64,000 bases of DNA. Origin: Palleronia sp. LCG004 (GTDB taxonomy: Bacteria > Pseudomonadota > Alphaproteobacteria > Rhodobacterales > Rhodobacteraceae). The stretch covers positions 558,001-622,000 of the forward strand of contig NZ_CP136759.1 of assembly GCF_032931615.1 (NCBI RefSeq). The letters run 5' to 3'. The position numbers and the translations under genes are program-made. The notes under the pieces were generated by a model. The model did not search any database and had not been told where the DNA came from. It saw nothing but the letters and a program-made list of their open reading frames with translations. Positions 34,967 to 45,519 of the stretch are shown here, in pieces (position 1 is the stretch's first letter; each line of letters begins with the position of its first letter).

Positions 34967-36746
34967 ATCGGTGCGCGATGACCGGGCCACAGCATTGTGT
35001 CGCGGTCTCGCACTCGGCTTCAGTTTACTGAGCGCGGTCGTCGCCGCGGCGCTTCTGGCACAGTCGGTCGCGGTAGATGGCTTGCAGCCGCTCGACTTCG
35101 CGGCGATTCTGCTGATCCTTCTTACGACCGCCTGGCTTTCATGGGGTGCCGCGCAATCCTTCGTGGGATTGTTACCGCACCGCGCGGGGCGGGCGGCATC
35201 GCCGCGCCCGGGACCGATGCCGCCGACCGTTGTCCTGCTGCCGATCTGTAACGAGGATCCGGTTGCGGCGATGACCCGGATTTCGGTCATGGATGCATCC
35301 TGCCACGCCGCAGGTCTCGATGTGCATTTCGCCGTTCTTTCGGACACGAGGGATCCGGCTGCGCTCGAACGCGAAGCCCGCGAATTCGCGCGTCTGCGGC
35401 AGCGTGATGGCGCGTCCGAGCGCTTTTTCTACCGCAACCGGACCGATAACCGCGGAAGGAAGGCCGGAAACATTGAAGATTTCGTTCGCCGACATGGCGC
35501 GGCTTACGAATTCGCCATCATGCTCGATGCGGATAGCCTGATGGAAGGCCAGACGATCGCGACGCTGATCTCGCGCATGCGCGACGAGCCCGACTTGGGT
35601 CTTTTGCAGACATTGCCGGTCGTGGTCGGAGCGCGGTCTCTCTTCGGCCGCGCTATGCAATTCGCGGCCTCATTCCATTCTCCAGTCTTCGCGCGTGGCC
35701 TCGCGCGGATGCAGGGGCGGACCGGACCGTTCTGGGGCCACAATGCGATCGTCAGGCTTCGCGCACTCGCCGAATGCTGCGCCTTGCCGGAGCTGTCCGG
35801 TCGCCCGCCATTCGGCGGCACGATCATGAGCCACGATTACGTCGAGGCCGCGCTGCTCGCCCGCGGAGGCTGGCGTGTCACGCTTGACGAGACACTATCC
35901 GGTTCCTTCGAAGAGGGCCCCGACAATCTTCTGAGCCACGTTCGCCGCGACCGTCGCTGGTGCCAGGGCAATTTGCAGTATCTGCGCCTTCTGAACGTGC
36001 CCGACCTGAGAAAGTGGAGCCGATTTGTTTTCGTTCAGGGCATTGCGTCTTACCTGATCTCCCTCTTCTGGGGCGTGTTCCTCGTCGTATCTGTATTGGC
36101 CACGATTACCGCGCCGCTGCCGAATTACTTCCCAGAGCCGAACCAGCTCTTCCCTGTCTTCCCTGATGATCGCACACGCGAATTCGTGGCGCTCTGCATT
36201 GGGATTGGCGGCCTGTTGCTACTGCCGAAAATCGCGATCTTCGCCGAGGCGGTCGCGACGCGGCGCGTGGCGTGCTTCGGAGGTGCGGCGCGGGCATTCG
36301 CGTCGGTTCTGTCGGAAATCTTGCTGTCTTCGCTCATCGCGCCGGTCCTGCTCATGTACCAGTCGCGCAGCGTGATCGAGGTCCTCTCGGGCCATGACGG
36401 TGGTTGGCCGGCCAATCAGCGGGGAGAGGGTCGTCTCACCCTAGCGGAAGGATGGATCGCGGGACGCTGGATCGCGCTTACGGGACTCGCAGTGGCGACG
36501 GCCGTCGGTTGGTTGGCACCGGCATTGATCTGGTGGCTTCTGCCGGTCTGTGTGCCGATGATGGCGGCCCCAATTCTCATCTGGGCGACGTCACAGCCGC
36601 GGGCGAGGTCTCTTTTCCGTGTTCCGGACGAAATCGACCCTGCACCGGTCGTGGCGGCCTATCGTTCGGAGATGGCCAAGCGCGAGGCGCATGCGGATAA
36701 GCCTGACCAAGTTTCTACGAAAGCCTCGGATGTCGTCCGGTCCTGA
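34959..36746 (+). CDS. opgH: Glucan biosynthesis glucosyltransferase OpgH (MdoH)
   Basis: 595 residues, inner-membrane family 2 glycosyltransferase that polymerises the glucan backbone. Two N-terminal membrane helices (LGFSLLSAVVAAALLAQS, FAAILLILLTTAWLSWGAAQSF) precede the cytoplasmic catalytic domain. That domain has AIMLDADSLMEG (the DxD-type motif), GHNAIVR, MSHDYVEAALLARGGWRV and RRDRRWCQGNLQY (the Q/RxxRW-type acceptor motif). Several C-terminal helices follow. It is shorter than the E. coli enzyme (about 850 residues), as in Rhodobacter. The start at 34959 overlaps the small upstream gene by 8 bases; opgC begins inside its 3' end. Confidence 0.95.
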   Translation: MPESVRDDRATALCRGLALGFSLLSAVVAAALLAQSVAVDGLQPLDFAAILLILLTTAWLSWGAAQSFVGLLPHRAGRAASPRPGPMPPTVVLLPICNEDPVAAMTRISVMDASCHAAGLDVHFAVLSDTRDPAALEREAREFARLRQRDGASERFFYRNRTDNRGRKAGNIEDFVRRHGAAYEFAIMLDADSLMEGQTIATLISRMRDEPDLGLLQTLPVVVGARSLFGRAMQFAASFHSPVFARGLARMQGRTGPFWGHNAIVRLRALAECCALPELSGRPPFGGTIMSHDYVEAALLARGGWRVTLDETLSGSFEEGPDNLLSHVRRDRRWCQGNLQYLRLLNVPDLRKWSRFVFVQGIASYLISLFWGVFLVVSVLATITAPLPNYFPEPNQLFPVFPDDRTREFVALCIGIGGLLLLPKIAIFAEAVATRRVACFGGAARAFASVLSEILLSSLIAPVLLMYQSRSVIEVLSGHDGGWPANQRGEGRLTLAEGWIAGRWIALTGLAVATAVGWLAPALIWWLLPVCVPMMAAPILIWATSQPRARSLFRVPDEIDPAPVVAAYRSEMAKREAHADKPDQVSTKASDVVRS

Positions 36747-37965
36747 CACGGAGCGACGCAAGATCGTCGCCTTTCCCTCGAAGCTGCCGCAACGCACCAT
36801 CCGCGATCCGCGGATCGATGTGTTCCGTGGCCTTGCGCTTATCATGATCGTGATCGACCACATTCCGGGGAACCCCTACGAACGGTTCACGCTCAGGGCT
36901 TTCGGGTTTTCCGACGCGGCCGAGGCATTCTTCCTCATGTCCGGGATCGCGGCAGGTATCGCCTATTCCGGCGGCTTTCTGAAGCTGCGACAAGGGGCGG
37001 GAACGATCGGCGCCGCAGTCCTGCCACTCTGGCGTCGGGCCTGGACGCTCTATCTGGTCCAGCTGTTTTTGACGATATGCGTGCTCGGGATGTATGCGTG
37101 GGCGGCCGACACGTTCCTCCGGTCGGAGTTCCGTATCCAGCACAATCTCGGCCTCATCTACAGCGAAACCGGCTCGGCTCTGACGGGGCTGGCGACGCTG
37201 AGTTACCAGATCGGCTACGTCAATATCCTGCCGGTCTACATCGTCTTGCTGCTTTTCGCGCCGATCGCGCTTTGGGGGGCGATGCGCGCGCCATTCGTGA
37301 CGCTGGCCCTGTCCGGTGCGCTCTGGCTCGCGGGTGGATGGAACAGGTGGAACATCCCGAACGATCCCGGCGGGGGCGGATGGTTCTTCAGTCCTTTCGC
37401 CTGGCAGGCGATCTTTGTTCTGGGTCTGGTGATCGGCGTCAGGCACCGTGCTGGTCGTCGGCTCGTGCCCATATCCCGGCCGCTCTTGTGGACTGCGATT
37501 ACATTTCTTGTGCTTGTGCTCGCCTGGAGGAACATCCCGGCGCTCGGAATATATCTCAATCACAAGATGGCGCAGCTTGGCGCGATGGGCGTGCCATTCA
37601 ACGTGGTCTCGCACAACAAGACCTATCTGGCGGCTCCGCGGTTCCTGCACATGCTCGCATTGGCTTATGTGGTGTCCTGTCTGCCATGGATCACGCGCGC
37701 TTGCGCATCGCGCGGGGCGGCGGCCTTTCGCCTCCTAGGGCGGCAGGGGCTCGTCGTGTTTGCTGGCGGCACGATCCTCGCCATGGCGTCGCAAATCCTC
37801 ATGGACGTTGAACCCGACGTTGCGTGGCTGGGACTGGTCCTGCCAGTCGCCGCTGTCGCGATGCTGTTCGTGATCGCCGGACTGAAGGACGGATGGACGA
37901 TCTTTCGCGCGCGAAAAGCCCCGCCGGAGGAAGAGCGCGAGAGCAGTGTCGCCGTCTCGAAGTAA
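36730..37965 (+). CDS. opgC: Glucan succinyltransferase OpgC
   Basis: 411 residues with about ten membrane helices. The OpgC family opening, RDPRIDVFRGLALIMIVIDHIPGNPYERFTLRAFGFSDAAEAFFLMSGIAAGIAY, is clear. OpgC adds succinyl groups to periplasmic glucans, making them anionic. I chose the ATG at 36730, which overlaps the opgH stop by 17 bases, because upstream codons are only opgH read in another frame. Last gene of the operon; it ends 10 bases from the convergent tetR gene. Confidence 0.93.
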   Translation: MSSGPDTERRKIVAFPSKLPQRTIRDPRIDVFRGLALIMIVIDHIPGNPYERFTLRAFGFSDAAEAFFLMSGIAAGIAYSGGFLKLRQGAGTIGAAVLPLWRRAWTLYLVQLFLTICVLGMYAWAADTFLRSEFRIQHNLGLIYSETGSALTGLATLSYQIGYVNILPVYIVLLLFAPIALWGAMRAPFVTLALSGALWLAGGWNRWNIPNDPGGGGWFFSPFAWQAIFVLGLVIGVRHRAGRRLVPISRPLLWTAITFLVLVLAWRNIPALGIYLNHKMAQLGAMGVPFNVVSHNKTYLAAPRFLHMLALAYVVSCLPWITRACASRGAAAFRLLGRQGLVVFAGGTILAMASQILMDVEPDVAWLGLVLPVAAVAMLFVIAGLKDGWTIFRARKAPPEEERESSVAVSK

Positions 37966-37975
37966 GAGAAGACGC

Positions 37976-38593
37976 TCAGCCGTCCGGTGCAAGCAATCCG
38001 AGGCCGCGAAGATAGATCCCTATTCCCGTTTCGAGCAAATCCTCGGGCGGGTAGGGTACGTTCGTCCCCGGAGAATTCCGGGCAAAGAGCTCGACGACAC
38101 CGTGTGACATCGCCCAGATATGTGCGCTGAACATCTGCGCAGGAGGGCGATGTGAGGCGGGGATATGCTGTGACAGATCACCCGCGGCCCGTTCGAGAAC
38201 GGCATTCGCGCGCGTTGCGATCTGGTGTAGGTCGGCATTCCGTTGGACGTTCACCCCGGATTCGAACATCGCGACGTAATGTCCGGGGTGCTGCCGCGCG
38301 AAGGCGAGATAGGCGCGACCGGTGGCCTCGAAGGAGGCAAGCGCCGAGGGCTGACCGGTCTCGTATGCGCGTTCCATTTCCTCGGCAAAGATCTCGTAGC
38401 CTTGGCGGGCGCATTCCGCGATGATGTCCTCGCGCCCTTGGAAATGACGATAGACCGCAGCCGGCGTCACACCGGCTGCCTTGGCAGCCTCGCTCAGGGT
38501 AAATCCCGTCGGCCCCTTTTCCTCGATCAGTTCGAGTGCCGCATTGACGAGGGCCTGAGCCAGATTTCCGTGATGGTATCCGCGCTTAGCCAT
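37976..38593 (-). CDS. TetR-family regulator
   Basis: 205 residues. The N-terminal HTH reads AALELIEEKGPTGFTLSEAAKAAGVTPAAVYRHFQGREDIIAECARQGYEIF, the standard TetR_N signature. The C-terminal ligand domain (FARQHPGHYVAMFE... AHIWAMSHGVVELFAR) resembles the WHG/TetR_C_33 type. The regulated gene is not evident: it reads away from the hydrolase gene in the same direction, with opgC convergent. No ligand can be predicted. Confidence 0.92.
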   Translation of the reverse strand: MAKRGYHHGNLAQALVNAALELIEEKGPTGFTLSEAAKAAGVTPAAVYRHFQGREDIIAECARQGYEIFAEEMERAYETGQPSALASFEATGRAYLAFARQHPGHYVAMFESGVNVQRNADLHQIATRANAVLERAAGDLSQHIPASHRPPAQMFSAHIWAMSHGVVELFARNSPGTNVPYPPEDLLETGIGIYLRGLGLLAPDG

Positions 38594-38688
38594 CGTCGTT
38601 GACAGGCCGGGGGCGCGTCGCGCGGCGGCAAAGGGGCATGATGGGAACCTTCGATGCGGGTGCCGACATACCTATGGCGATCGGGATC

Positions 38689-39669
38689 TCAGCGCAATCC
38701 GGCGCGCTCTGCGGCGCGGTCGATCGCAGCGACCACCTCTCCCCGGGCTACCTGGTGCGGCATGTGACCGATCCCTTCGAGCCGCGTCAACCGCGCGTTC
38801 GGCAATTGCCTCGCAAGCGGTTCGGCATGGACATCGAGCGGAACGATGTCGTCGGCAGTGCCATGCACGATCTCGACCGGAATCGTGATGTCGGGATAAT
38901 ACTTGGACATGGCCACGACCTGCGGCCTGAGCGTGTTGACCTGCCTGATATTGGCCCGGAACGAAACCCGACGCAGGACGAGCGGCGTGCCGATATAGTC
39001 GAGATACCCGTTGGGGGCGTCCTGCGGACGGAAGACATCGGCCACGCGGCTTTTGACCATTGCTGGCGTCACGAAGGCTGAGATCAGCGGGACCGCTACC
39101 GTTCCACCGACCCGCGAGCCGTTGACACTGTAGAACGGACCGAGTTCTCCCTCCCACGGTTGGGATGCACCGGAAACCACGACAAGGGCCGCGGGATCGT
39201 GCTCGATCCCCCAAGCGAGTGCCACGGCACCGCCATACGAATGGCCGAGGACGATTGGATTCGAGACCCCGATCTTCTCTGCCGCCTCGGAGAGAAGCGC
39301 GGCCTGGGATTGCGGCGGTTCGCCCTGGTTCTCCCAAGCATCGGCGAATGTCGATTTCACGTCGGTATAGCCGAGGCCGGGGCGGTCGAAGGCCGTAACG
39401 CGATACCGGTCCTTGACCATGTCGATGAAGCGGAAGGTGAATTCCCTGAGATTGGCGGACGCCCCGTGGAGAAGGACGAGATCGGGGCCCGATCCCGCCT
39501 GAATGTAATGGACACGCCGTCCCGCCACCTCGACAAAGGAACCGATCGGGGGAAATGCCCGCTCTGCCTGTTCCTCGCGCGCATCCGCGCGACGATCGAC
39601 GACTCCGCAGCCACCGGCGACGAGAAGTCCCGCGAAGGCGAGTCTAGCAGCCAATCTCTGAAGCATCAT
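38689..39669 (-). CDS. Alpha/beta hydrolase with lipoprotein-like signal
   Basis: 326 residues from [31 protein letters not shown], a lipoprotein-type signal with Cys after LVAGG. The hydrolase core is clear: [11 protein letters not shown] (oxyanion region), [23 protein letters not shown] (nucleophile Ser), [15 protein letters not shown] (Asp) and EGIGHMPHQ (His). Substrate unknown; the family includes esterases, epoxide and haloalkane hydrolases. The start overlaps the 3' end of metA by 26 bases, so it is probably co-transcribed. A start 54 bases further upstream is possible but loses the clean signal. Confidence 0.88.
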   Translation of the reverse strand: MMLQRLAARLAFAGLLVAGGCGVVDRRADAREEQAERAFPPIGSFVEVAGRRVHYIQAGSGPDLVLLHGASANLREFTFRFIDMVKDRYRVTAFDRPGLGYTDVKSTFADAWENQGEPPQSQAALLSEAAEKIGVSNPIVLGHSYGGAVALAWGIEHDPAALVVVSGASQPWEGELGPFYSVNGSRVGGTVAVPLISAFVTPAMVKSRVADVFRPQDAPNGYLDYIGTPLVLRRVSFRANIRQVNTLRPQVVAMSKYYPDITIPVEIVHGTADDIVPLDVHAEPLARQLPNARLTRLEGIGHMPHQVARGEVVAAIDRAAERAGLR

Positions 39670-40561
39670 ACGGCACCGATTGATAAATTTCGTTGATCCA
39701 GTTGCCATATAGAAGATGGGCATGTGACCGCCACCGGTTGAGCGGTGGCATCAACGGGTTGTCATCCGGGTAGTAATTTCCTGGGACCGTGACGGGAATG
39801 CCGGCTGCAACGTCGCGGTCGTATTCCTGTTTCAGCGTGTCGTCGTCATATTCGAAGTGGTTGAAGATATAGGTCGCGCGGTGGCTCGGGTCGGCGACGA
39901 GCGCGGGGCCTGCCTCCTCGCTTTCCAGAAGGGTGGTCAGCCCCGGAGCGCGGTCGATATCTTCCTGCCGCATCTCGGTCCAGCGGCTCACCGGAATGAC
40001 GCAATCGTCCGAGAATCCACGCAGTAACGGCGAGGTCGGGTCGAGATTGCGGTGCCGATAGCAACCGAAAAGCTTGGAGCCGAGAAGATGCTTTGGCACG
40101 CCGTGGAAATGATTGATCATCGCCATCCCGCCCCAGCAGACGCCGAAGGTCGCGTGCACGTTGGTCTGCGTCCAGTCCATGACCTCGCGCAGCTCGTCCC
40201 AGTAGGAAACCTGATCGAAATCCAGATGCTCGATCGGCGCGCCGGTTATGATGAGACCGTCGAACTTTTCGTTCCGGACGTCGCGGAAGGGCCGGTAGAA
40301 AGCCTCCATGTGCGATACAGCGGTGTTGCGGGTCTGATGCTCGGACATGCGGATGAGCCGCAGGTCGATCTGGATCGGTCCCGCTCCGATCAGCCGGGCG
40401 AATTGGTTCTCGGTCTGGATCTTCATCGGCATGAGGTTCAGCAGACCGATCTTAAGCGGACGGATATCCTGCCGCATCGCTTCGGCCTCTCCCATGACCA
40501 TGACACCCTCGTTCCTGAGGACGCTGAAGGCGGGAAGATCCGAGGGAAGTTTGATGGGCAT
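39644..40561 (-). CDS. metA: Homoserine O-acyltransferase MetA (probably acetyl-CoA specific)
   Basis: 305 residues, first committed step of methionine synthesis, cytoplasmic. Catalytic Cys142 is in FGVCWGGM, and the His/Glu region is [17 protein letters not shown]. Residue 111 in GAPIEHLDF is Glu. In this family Glu at position 111 goes with acetyl-CoA use, and Gly with succinyl-CoA as in E. coli, so homoserine O-acetyltransferase is the likely activity. It is followed by an overlapping hydrolase gene and preceded by an uncharacterised P-loop protein. Confidence 0.95.
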   Translation of the reverse strand: MPIKLPSDLPAFSVLRNEGVMVMGEAEAMRQDIRPLKIGLLNLMPMKIQTENQFARLIGAGPIQIDLRLIRMSEHQTRNTAVSHMEAFYRPFRDVRNEKFDGLIITGAPIEHLDFDQVSYWDELREVMDWTQTNVHATFGVCWGGMAMINHFHGVPKHLLGSKLFGCYRHRNLDPTSPLLRGFSDDCVIPVSRWTEMRQEDIDRAPGLTTLLESEEAGPALVADPSHRATYIFNHFEYDDDTLKQEYDRDVAAGIPVTVPGNYYPDDNPLMPPLNRWRSHAHLLYGNWINEIYQSVPYDASEIGC

Positions 40562-40620
40562 GATCGGTCAGGGCTCCGAGAACCGGGGAGGGCCTGAAAT
40601 AGACCCGCCCGGAAGCGATC

Positions 40621-41481
40621 TCAAGCGGTGGCGTCGATCCGGTCCGCGACGAGCGCCTCAAGCTCGGCTGCAGAGTTCACGCGGGCCACGTCGTCGGCCT
40701 CGATCGTCACGCCGTGCCGGGCCATCGCGGCATAGCGCGGCTGGCGGCGGGCGAGCGCACGCGCATAGGTCCATCGGACGAATTCGTCCGGTTGGATCCG
40801 CTCAGGGGGCAGGTCGGTCTCGACCAGATAGTCCCGCCAAGCCGTTTCGAGAAAATCCGGCTGGTAGTACATGGGCTTCGGGGCACGATCGAATCGGCGG
40901 ACGAGTTCGGCGGTATGCGCCTCGCCCCCCTTGAGCCAGATCGGCAGTAGGTTCCTGCTTACGAGGTGCAAGGTCGGATCATCGGGATCGTCGGGATCGA
41001 CGATCTCGCAAATCGAACCGGACGTGTCGCAGACGAAGTTGCGGTACCCGTAGATCCGTTCGGATCGTTCGATGAAGGGAACGGTATCGGCCATCGCGGC
41101 AAGTTCGGCCTGCCGGTGCTGGTTCTGACGCAGCATGTACTCGTCGAAAGGCAGCCCGCCAAGATCCGCGTCGCCGGGCTTACCGAGATAGGTCGAGAGT
41201 GGCGCGAGATTGTCGAAGGTGATGTTGCTTGCCACGTAGATCGAGTCGCTCAGCAAAAGCTCGCGCAACAGGGGGACCTTCATAGCTTCGCGTTTAAAAT
41301 TGTCGGCAATATGCTCGCCCATGTAGCGAGTGCCGATGCGGTAATCGACGGAGTAGTGAAACCAGCCACCGCTCTCGCGGAGGATGTTCGAAAGCCGCGT
41401 CTTGCCGAGGCCCGACATGCCGAAGAGCATGATGCGCTTGTCTGGGGCGTCGAGCCAGTCACGTCCGGAAGCATAGATCAT
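40621..41481 (-). CDS. Uncharacterised P-loop ATPase-like protein next to metA
   Basis: 286 residues. A Walker A motif, IMLFGMSGLGKTRLSNIL, lies near residues 18-33. It is followed by GGWFHYSVDYRIGTRYMGEHIADNFKREAMK and an Asp/Glu-rich middle (CEIVDPDDPDDPTLHLVSRNLLPIWL). No Walker B or helicase motifs are clear. The size and the single P-loop resemble small kinases or chaperone-type ATPases. I recognise similar proteins as conserved in Rhodobacteraceae without known function. It sits 59 bases upstream of metA in the same direction, possibly one transcript. Confidence 0.8.
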   Translation of the reverse strand: MIYASGRDWLDAPDKRIMLFGMSGLGKTRLSNILRESGGWFHYSVDYRIGTRYMGEHIADNFKREAMKVPLLRELLLSDSIYVASNITFDNLAPLSTYLGKPGDADLGGLPFDEYMLRQNQHRQAELAAMADTVPFIERSERIYGYRNFVCDTSGSICEIVDPDDPDDPTLHLVSRNLLPIWLKGGEAHTAELVRRFDRAPKPMYYQPDFLETAWRDYLVETDLPPERIQPDEFVRWTYARALARRQPRYAAMARHGVTIEADDVARVNSAAELEALVADRIDATA

Positions 41482-41540
41482 GACCGGCCTTCTAGCGCGG
41501 AGGTGCGGGGCTGCCTAGGGCACGCGGAGACACGCGGGGG

Positions 41541-42743
41541 TCAGAACCTGAAGCCGACGTTCAGCCCGAGCGAAATCGCACTGTTGTCGTCGAAATCCGC
41601 GATCTGCAGCCCGTTGATCTGGGTTCCCACATCCGCGTCGGTGATCCAGTCGTAACGCAGGCCGCCCGTTACCGTCACGCGGTCGGTCGGCTCAAAACTG
41701 CCTCCGATCGTCAGGGATTTGGTGCCATCGGTCGGAGCCAGGGGCGAGATCAGCGTATCTGTCAATCGCTCATATCCGAATGAGGCGAAACCGGCGAAGC
41801 GGTCGGTGATCTGACGGCCGATGCCGATGTTGAATTCGTAATTGTCCTCGATCGTGGTGAGCGAATCGAAGTTGCGCACACCATCGGGGGCCACGTCATA
41901 GAAAGCGGGCGACACGATCGTGTCACCGTACCACGCATAGCGGATATCGCCGAACAGGAGCGTACCGGGGGCGATGCCGGTCTGAAAGTCGAGATGGATC
42001 GCCTCGGGCGTGTCGACTTCGGTAACGGTGGCGGTGGTGAAGGGATTGACGGGCAATCCGAAGGCTGCGGCGGGCAACTCGCCCACACCGATGCCGTTGA
42101 CCGTCTCGCGTGTGTCGAGATCGTGCGTCGTGCTGCTGATATAGGTAAGCGCTACGCGCAGGGCGATCTCGGGCCGCTCGTAGGCTGCGCCGATCACGTA
42201 ACCAAGATCTCCGTCGGATTCGAACGAGCCTCGGTACCCCGAAAGTGCGCCGGTCGCGGCACCGGCCAAGCGCACATCGGCCTGGATTTCCTGGTACCGC
42301 AAACCGCCATGTACGCTGATGCCGTTGTCGAACTCGTAACGGCCAAGCGCCTGCAGCGCGCGGCTGTCGATGGTAACTGCAGTTCCACCGAGAGCGAGAG
42401 AGCCCTCTCCGCCGGGCGTTCCGATCGGGTAGGTGATGTTTGCGCCGTAGGGCTGATCGAAGGAAAGCGACGCCGAAATTCGATCGGTGAACTGGTACTT
42501 TACCCCCAGGCCAACCTGGCTGTAATTTTCCGCGACCGAGCCGCTGGATTGTCCGCCAAAGAGCGCGATGTCCTTGCCATCGATGCTTGGGAATATACGT
42601 CCGAAGCTGAGTTCGGCATAATTGCCATCTTCGAAGAGAAGCGTGACGGGCTGGCCCGAGCGGTCGAGCCCGATAGCATCGGCCGCAAGCGGCGCGAGCA
42701 TCAGTGACGTTGCGGTCAGGACGAGCGTCTTCATCTTCTTCAC
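41541..42743 (-). CDS. FadL/OMPP1-family outer-membrane transport protein
   Basis: 400 residues with a signal peptide (MKKMKTLVLTATSLMLAPLAADA). Many amphipathic beta-strands end in the aromatic C-terminus LNVGFRF, as in outer-membrane barrels. Segments such as NYSQVGLGVKYQFTDRISASLSFDQPYGANI and LGYVIGAAYERPEIALRVALTYISST match the Toluene_X/FadL family, which imports long-chain fatty acids or other hydrophobic compounds. The E. coli hatch motif NPA is not obvious. Monocistronic by spacing. Confidence 0.85.
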   Translation of the reverse strand: MKKMKTLVLTATSLMLAPLAADAIGLDRSGQPVTLLFEDGNYAELSFGRIFPSIDGKDIALFGGQSSGSVAENYSQVGLGVKYQFTDRISASLSFDQPYGANITYPIGTPGGEGSLALGGTAVTIDSRALQALGRYEFDNGISVHGGLRYQEIQADVRLAGAATGALSGYRGSFESDGDLGYVIGAAYERPEIALRVALTYISSTTHDLDTRETVNGIGVGELPAAAFGLPVNPFTTATVTEVDTPEAIHLDFQTGIAPGTLLFGDIRYAWYGDTIVSPAFYDVAPDGVRNFDSLTTIEDNYEFNIGIGRQITDRFAGFASFGYERLTDTLISPLAPTDGTKSLTIGGSFEPTDRVTVTGGLRYDWITDADVGTQINGLQIADFDDNSAISLGLNVGFRF

Positions 42744-42862
42744 CTATAAGTTGTCGGCGTGCCCATCACGTTACGTTTGGCGCGACGAATGCGGCAATGC
42801 CTAAACCCGCGTCACTTAATGCAAAGTGAAATTGCCCTGCAATCTGGCAACACTTGCTCGGG

Positions 42863-43783
42863 CTAGCGTCGGCTCTCGTACCAAAGGTTGAGGTAGTTCG
42901 CCCCGAAGATGATCGCTGCACCCACGAGGACGTAGATGTCGAAGGGTTCGGCATAGAACAGCATTCCGATCAACGCGATGAGGGGTAACCTCGCGAAGTC
43001 CATAGGAACGACAAGCGTGGCCGGCGCGACCGACAGGGCAGTCGTCAAGCAGAAATGGGCGGAGAGACCCGCGCAACCGATGAGGACAAGCCAAGGCGCG
43101 GTCGTGGCCGAGGGCAGCGCCATCCGCCCGTCATGGGCGGCGCAGATCAAACCGAAGATCGTCTGCGTCACCGCCAGCCAGAAGAGAATGCAGGTGATGC
43201 TTTCTGTACGGGTGAGGATCTTCGTGAAGACGATCGATCCCGCGAAGCCGATGGCCGCGGCGGCCGCGGCAATCTGGCCCGTGCCCACCCCGTCGATCAT
43301 CGGGCGCGCAACGACGAGGACACCCACGAAGCCCAGGATCGCAGCGACGATCCGCATCCGTGTCAGCCGTTCGGCCAAGAGCAGCGGCGCGGCCAGCGCC
43401 ACCCAGATCGGCGAGGTGAATTCGAGCGCGAAAACCTGCGCGAGCGGGATCGTTGCGATTGCGAAGAACCATAGATTCTGACCGGTAAAGTGAAAGAGGT
43501 TGCGGACGATATGCAGCCCCAGCCGGTCGACGCGAACCTGACCGAGCGTCCCGGCGGCACCGGCGATGGTGAGAACGAGCAAGACGCCGATCATCGAACG
43601 GTAGGTCATCAACTCGAACGTATCGAGTTCGAGCGAAACGGCTCGCCCGGCAACGGCCATCGAGATGAACGAGACGACCGCCCCGGTCATCCAGAGTGCC
43701 GCGCGGCGAACCTGTGCATCCGGGGTAGAAGTGGCCCGAGGTGGGGACGGGGTCCTTGTTCGCGAGGCGTTCATGCCACGCAT
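42863..43783 (-). CDS. DMT/EamA-family transporter
   Basis: 306 residues with about ten membrane helices in two EamA repeats, the first being WMTGAVVSFISMAVAGRAVSLELDTFELMTYRSMIGVLLVL and the second IGFAGSIVFTKILTRTESITCILFWLAVTQTIFGLIC. Members export metabolites or amino acids across the inner membrane; the substrate is unknown. The N-terminal 25 residues are charged and Pro-rich. A start at MNASRTR (three codons later) is equally possible. It begins 54 bases after the guaA stop in the same direction. Confidence 0.9.
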   Translation of the reverse strand: MRGMNASRTRTPSPPRATSTPDAQVRRAALWMTGAVVSFISMAVAGRAVSLELDTFELMTYRSMIGVLLVLTIAGAAGTLGQVRVDRLGLHIVRNLFHFTGQNLWFFAIATIPLAQVFALEFTSPIWVALAAPLLLAERLTRMRIVAAILGFVGVLVVARPMIDGVGTGQIAAAAAAIGFAGSIVFTKILTRTESITCILFWLAVTQTIFGLICAAHDGRMALPSATTAPWLVLIGCAGLSAHFCLTTALSVAPATLVVPMDFARLPLIALIGMLFYAEPFDIYVLVGAAIIFGANYLNLWYESRR

Positions 43784-43836
43784 CTGCTGTCAAAAGTGGC
43801 GGATTTGCAAGCTGCGCCGCGTCTGCGGCATGGTTG

Positions 43837-45423
43837 TCACTCCCATTCGATCGTGCCCGGCGGTTTCGACGTGATGTCGTAAGTGACACGATTGATGCCG
43901 CGCACCTCGTTGATGATGCGGGTCGCCGTCTCGCCAAGGAATTCGTGGGTGAATGGATAGAAGTCCGCGGTCATTCCATCGACGGAGGTCACGGCGCGCA
44001 GCGCGCAAGCATAGTCATATGTGCGCCCGTCGCCCATGACGCCTACGGTACGGACGGGCAGGATGGCGCAGAACGCCTGCCAGATCTCGTCGTAGAGGCC
44101 GTGCTTGCGGATCTGATCGATATAGACCGCGTCGGCTTCGCGCAGGATGGCGAGCTTCGGGCGAGTGATCTCCCCCGGACAGCGGATAGCGAGGCCGGGA
44201 CCGGGAAAGGGGTGCCGCCCGATGAAGGACGGCGGCAAGCCGAGCTCCACGCCGAGCGCTCGTACCTCGTCCTTGAAGAGCTCGCGCAGAGGTTCGACGA
44301 GCTTCAGGCCCATCTTTTCGGGCAGGCCGCCCACATTGTGGTGGGACTTGATCGTCACCGACGGGCCGCCGCTGAACGAGACGCTCTCGATCACGTCGGG
44401 ATAAAGCGTACCCTGCGCCAGGAACTCCGCTCCGCCGATCTCGCCCGCATGCTTGTCGAAGACGTCGATGAAAAGACCGCCGATGATCTTCCGCTTGGTC
44501 TCTGGGTCCGAGACGCCGTCGAGTTTCTCAAGGAACAGTTCCGATTCGTCGGCATGGATAAGCGGCAGGTTGTAATTGTCGCGGAACATGCCGACCACTT
44601 CTTCGGCCTCTCCCTTCCGCAATAGGCCGTGATCGACGAACACGCAGGTGAGTTGATCGCCGACGGCCTCGTGGATCAGCATGGCCGCGACCGACGAGTC
44701 GACGCCCCCGGATAGCGCACAGATCACGCGGCCGTCGCCGACCTGTTCGCGGATCGCCGCGACCGCCTGTTCGCGATAGGCCCCCATGGTCCAATCGCCC
44801 GTGAACCCCGCGATGCGCACGAAATTCTCGAAGATCGTCCGCCCGTTCGGCGTGTGATGCACCTCCGGGTGGAATTGCACCGCATAGAACCGACGGTCGG
44901 TATCCGCGATGACCGCAAAGGGGGCGTGGGGCGAGGTCCCGCAGACCTCGAAGCCGGGTGCCATCTCGGCAACATGGTCGCCGTGGCTCATCCAGACCTG
45001 CTCGCGACCGTCGTCGAACCAGCCATCGAAGAGGTCGGTACGCGTTTCGGTCGGCGACACGAAGGCCCTGCCGAACTCGGCCGTGCCTTCTCCCCGCTCG
45101 ATACGGCCGCCGAGCATCTGCATCATCACCTGCTGTCCGTAGCAGATGCCAAGCACTGGTACCCCAAGCTCGAAGATCCGCTTGGGCGGGCGGGGTGCCC
45201 CCTCGTCACGGACGCTGGCTGGGCCGCCCGACAGGATCACCGCGCGCGGCGCGTATTCCTCTAGGAAGGCGTCGGTCACGTTCTGGAAAGGATGGATCTC
45301 GCAGTAGACGTTCACCTCGCGCAGGCGGCGTGCGATGAGCTGCGTGACCTGACTGCCGAAATCCACGATGAGAAGTTTCTCGTGGTCGGCCTGATGGGCG
45401 GGGGCGATGACGTCGTCGTTCAT
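43837..45423 (-). CDS. guaA: GMP synthase (glutamine-hydrolysing)
   Basis: 528 residues, converts XMP to GMP. The class I amidotransferase domain has Cys94 in GICYGQQ and the His/Glu pair in FHPEVHHT. The ATP-pyrophosphatase P-loop is [15 protein letters not shown] (about residues 235-247). The C-terminal dimerisation domain ends ...[24 protein letters not shown], the standard GuaA terminus. Complete and normal length. Confidence 0.98.
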   Translation of the reverse strand: MNDDVIAPAHQADHEKLLIVDFGSQVTQLIARRLREVNVYCEIHPFQNVTDAFLEEYAPRAVILSGGPASVRDEGAPRPPKRIFELGVPVLGICYGQQVMMQMLGGRIERGEGTAEFGRAFVSPTETRTDLFDGWFDDGREQVWMSHGDHVAEMAPGFEVCGTSPHAPFAVIADTDRRFYAVQFHPEVHHTPNGRTIFENFVRIAGFTGDWTMGAYREQAVAAIREQVGDGRVICALSGGVDSSVAAMLIHEAVGDQLTCVFVDHGLLRKGEAEEVVGMFRDNYNLPLIHADESELFLEKLDGVSDPETKRKIIGGLFIDVFDKHAGEIGGAEFLAQGTLYPDVIESVSFSGGPSVTIKSHHNVGGLPEKMGLKLVEPLRELFKDEVRALGVELGLPPSFIGRHPFPGPGLAIRCPGEITRPKLAILREADAVYIDQIRKHGLYDEIWQAFCAILPVRTVGVMGDGRTYDYACALRAVTSVDGMTADFYPFTHEFLGETATRIINEVRGINRVTYDITSKPPGTIEWE

Positions 45424-45483
45424 GCTGGAGGCTCGTAGTCCAGCGAAGGCGGTCGCGCAAGCGTGGCCGCGCGCATGCGGGGG

Positions 45484-45513
45484 GGGGGCGGCTGCAGGGC
45501 TTGCGCCGCCCCC
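45484..45513. terminator. GC hairpin between DUF6477 gene and guaA
   Basis: Nine-base arms GGGGGCGGC (45484-45492) and GCCGCCCCC (45505-45513). On the minus strand it follows the stop of the DUF6477 gene by 7 bases and precedes guaA. It lacks a T-tract, so termination is uncertain; a role upstream of guaA is also possible. Confidence 0.45.
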
Positions 45514-45519
45514 GAGATC

